DNA from: Lineus longissimus
Taxonomy: Eukaryota; Nemertea; Pilidiophora; Heteronemertea; Lineidae
Assembly (NCBI RefSeq): GCF_910592395.1
Contig: NC_088310.1
Coordinates: 21,895,501-21,959,500, forward strand
Reading direction: 5' to 3'
Length of the DNA: 64,000 nucleotides
Below are positions 61,601 through 64,000 of the stretch, in pieces. Both the position numbers and the translations under genes were made by a program. Below the pieces are notes generated by a model that saw nothing but the letters and a program-made list of their open reading frames with translations, did no database searches and was not told where the DNA came from. Within the stretch, counting starts at the first letter, position 1; each line of letters starts with the position of its first letter.

Positions 61601-64000
61601 TGTTTGAGGGCAAAATAGAGGACGAATAACTGTATTGTCTTGTAACTACAAGTATTAATAGCAGTATCAAATACTGCAAATACAGACTGATATCAAGCTG
61701 TGAAATGACAGATAAACCTCGACCCAGTTTGGTACCACTATTCCGCGATGAAATTGTATACCTTGGCATTCCGGGAACAATTGATGGTTATTGGATCCCG
61801 GTGGTTGCCAAATTACAATATACAAGTTTTCTGGGATAATATGGGTACACCCAAATATTAGGATATGTTTCCAGCTGAAAGCGGTCCTTGAATTGATGTA
61901 CCCAAGGAGGAAAACTGTTCAGTGCCCACCTGATCTGCCTTTGCCTCTGAATAATTTTACTCCCAAACCTAAAATTTCCCTTTTTAAAGAAAAAAAAAGA
62001 AAAAAAAGAAAGAAAGGTAGACAGTCTTGTTCTGCGAAGAAAGGAAAAGTTGAGAAAAAGAGGGAAAATCCAGGGTTTTTAATGGTGCAATATTTATATG
62101 GAGAATCAAATTATATAATGAAGTTTCAGTAAATAATGAATAGATCCTTTTTTCTATTGGATTTATTTCTCGGCGGAAATCAAATTCATACCAGATCTAT
62201 CCTTCCTTATACTTACGTTTATTGTTGATTTTTATTTTTAAAGATATTGACAGAAAAACAAGTTGCATTTTGATGTCGGGTGTTTTTATAATCACAATCA
62301 CAAGTTTGCATTATTTGCGCCAACAAATTTTCCGCACCCTCACTATGTTTTCTATCTAGATAATTTGCGTTTGAATACAACTAAAGCTGAGACATACGTG
62401 TAGTCTGCAATACTTTGGTAAAATTGCAACGAAATATGGAGAAAGTTAGAAACAATATCAAATCCGTATTTTCATACATAATCCCAAATTGTACTTGCAT
62501 AAACGTGATATTCATAATGTATTAGACTAGTGCACTTTCTTTGAGAAGGCGAAAGTACGACATATCATGACGGATAATTGTAGGGGAGGGGTATGTATAA
62601 CCTAATGTGAATAACGATCATTGTTATACATTTATATATCCCAAAATACAGAATGACTAACAGAAAGGGTGATACCTTATATCTCTACCATGTTGAAAAA
62701 CATGTAGACTTTATGAATAAAAACCTTATAAAGCCAATAATGGAAAGTTGAATACGTCTGACCCGAGTATGTGTTGCTTTATCATAGCGAAATTCAAAGT
62801 GAAAGGGGTATTCAGAACATACTCAAGCAAACGTCAAAGGCTTTATTTTGATATTATCTATTTTCAAACTTTTGATATTTGTTGATGAAAAGGCTAGTAT
62901 CGCTATATCTTGATACGTCCCTCTGTCAAACTTCCATTCATTTTGTCTTAAAAGGTCGCTATCATGAGTTATTGAAATATCGAAGTTAGGTTTACCATTC
63001 ATAGCTTTTCCATTCAGGGTTGATGATATGAGCCTCCAACAGGATGAGTCTTGTCTAAAGCTTTCAGTGACACTAGTTTCATGACTATTGAAGATCATGT
63101 TTTCATAGGCCAGTGGAATAATGCCAGAATATCTCGCCAAAATTGGTACAGAGAATACAATTTGAATGACACCTAAACTAACAATTGGAATAATTCTAAT
63201 AGTTCTTGTCGCCTGGTTGACAGGAGATGAATGCATTATTACAATACATAACAGGATATAATGATACTAATTTTCCGCCAGGAAATTTCTTGGTTGGATA
63301 CCTCCTGGTGAAAAAGTATATGATGACAGTCAAATCAACATTAGGTAGCAAATGAACCGAAAACGTCCTCTTCGAATATCTTCAAGGATTTTTGAACTCA
63401 ATGAAAGATATCAAAATATCATTGACAAAAGTTATTATCCCTCAATTATGTTGTCCGGTGACGGTATTGGTCAGGGACAGTATTCCTGTCTGTACCTTAT
63501 AGGCTGGAGGTCATAAAACTATTTAGGATTTCTATCAGCAACAGTGCTCAATTTTGAAGTGAGCCTTTTGACTTATTCTAAATTCATCACACCCACAAAC
63601 CCCCATTCCGCAAGATACAAACTCTACTTGTAGGTTGTTCTTTGATAACAAGGACCATGGGGTGCACTCCAGCAATCCATACGACACCTCACTCACATAC
63701 TTAACGGTTATACAGAGAGGACAACTCAGCACCACAAACGAAACAGATATCTAATTGGCCAAATATGCCTCCTGACTAGAAGTGTAAAATTCGGGACTTG
63801 ACAATCCAAAGATCAATCTATGATATCGGGGGCATTCGGTGCACGCTTTGTAACGTTGGTTAAGTGACTTTACAAGCACTCTGATATGACAAGTTGGAAA
63901 AACACGAGTATCATCCAACTTCAGAAAAGTTTGGGCGATAGTTACAAACACTTGTGTGCACTAAGCAGAATAGAGTGTGGTCACGGTGGCCGTGCCCGCC
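58669..64000. other. inferred intronic or upstream region of the minus-strand gene
   Basis: By inference this is the final intron of the gene ending at 58359. No upstream exon with matching phase and splice sites could be recognised. A 137-codon minus frame starting with ATG (62823-63236) begins MHSSPVNQATRTIRIIPIVS with a hydrophobic N-terminal stretch. It has no known motif, and its length is near what chance allows. Confidence 0.35.
61988..62020 (+). repeat. A-rich tract with interspersed G
   Basis: Runs of A broken by single G bases encode the K/R block of a 113-codon open frame. The frame is therefore low-complexity and probably fortuitous. Confidence 0.7.

Noticed and set aside
61791-62132. 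113-codon frame with a lysine/arginine-rich block
   Set aside because: The K/R block comes from an A-rich simple tract, and the rest is unremarkable.
62823-63236. 137-codon minus-strand frame with ATG and a hydrophobic start
   Set aside because: No signal-peptide cleavage pattern or family is evident. Roughly 0.5 frames of this length are expected by chance in 64 kb.
1-64000. CRISPR arrays, bacterial operons, rRNA genes, spliceosomal snRNAs or well-known conserved microRNAs
   Set aside because: Read for on both strands by eye and not seen. The repeats present do not have CRISPR spacing, and no known mature microRNA seed-plus-body was recognised.

Overview
This window reads as mostly non-coding nuclear DNA from an animal, probably a marine invertebrate. 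That is inferred from its AT-rich, intron-like character, short scattered open frames, fold-back repeats, minisatellites and a splice-site-bounded exon. No bacterial or phage gene order is present: there are no operons, no long abutting frames and no ribosome-binding-site pattern. The palindrome TACATGTA occurs at least 13 times against roughly two expected for this base composition. I associate that excess loosely with lophotrochozoan and other marine invertebrate genomes, but it does not fix the species.

The only protein-coding segment I would defend is on the minus strand at 58359-58635. It looks like the last coding exon of a larger gene. It has a branch-point-like CTTAC, a pyrimidine tract ending in AG, 91 codons of Q/H-, P-, D- and S/T-rich low-complexity protein, a stop, and an AATAAA just beyond. 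Its upstream exons should lie at higher coordinates (58.6-64 kb or outside the window), but I could not identify any. The protein family is not recognised. One tRNA-like sequence (anticodon TTC, Glu-type) with Pol III T-runs lies at 45488-45557; its acceptor and D arms do not fold cleanly, so it may be a pseudogene.

The rest is repeats and structured DNA. 0.7-0.9 kb: degenerate ~28-bp tandem repeat. 1.65-1.70 kb: GC-rich nested hairpin. 2.35-2.41 kb: perfect 26-bp inverted repeat with a 12-nt loop. 2.76-2.81 kb: 25-bp duplication. 3.33 kb: poly-G. 13.04 kb: 27-bp odd palindrome. 18.6 kb: 40-bp tandem duplication. 19.7-19.9 kb: ~75-bp diverged direct repeat. 23.04 and 23.24 kb: twin hairpins. 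24.5 kb: nested inverted repeats. 34.0-34.45 kb: degenerate minisatellite. 35.6 kb: 13-bp GC-rich inverted repeat. 54.5-54.7 and 56.77-56.85 kb: fold-back elements resembling miniature transposons or hairpin-RNA precursors.

The other open frames of 60-140 codons are about as numerous as chance predicts, and most overlap others on the opposite strand. The one clearly longer than chance is on the minus strand at 17689-18252; it is reported as unresolved. I found no convincing undescribed multi-gene system. The features most worth testing are the 26-bp perfect hairpin, the two fold-backs and the terminal exon.
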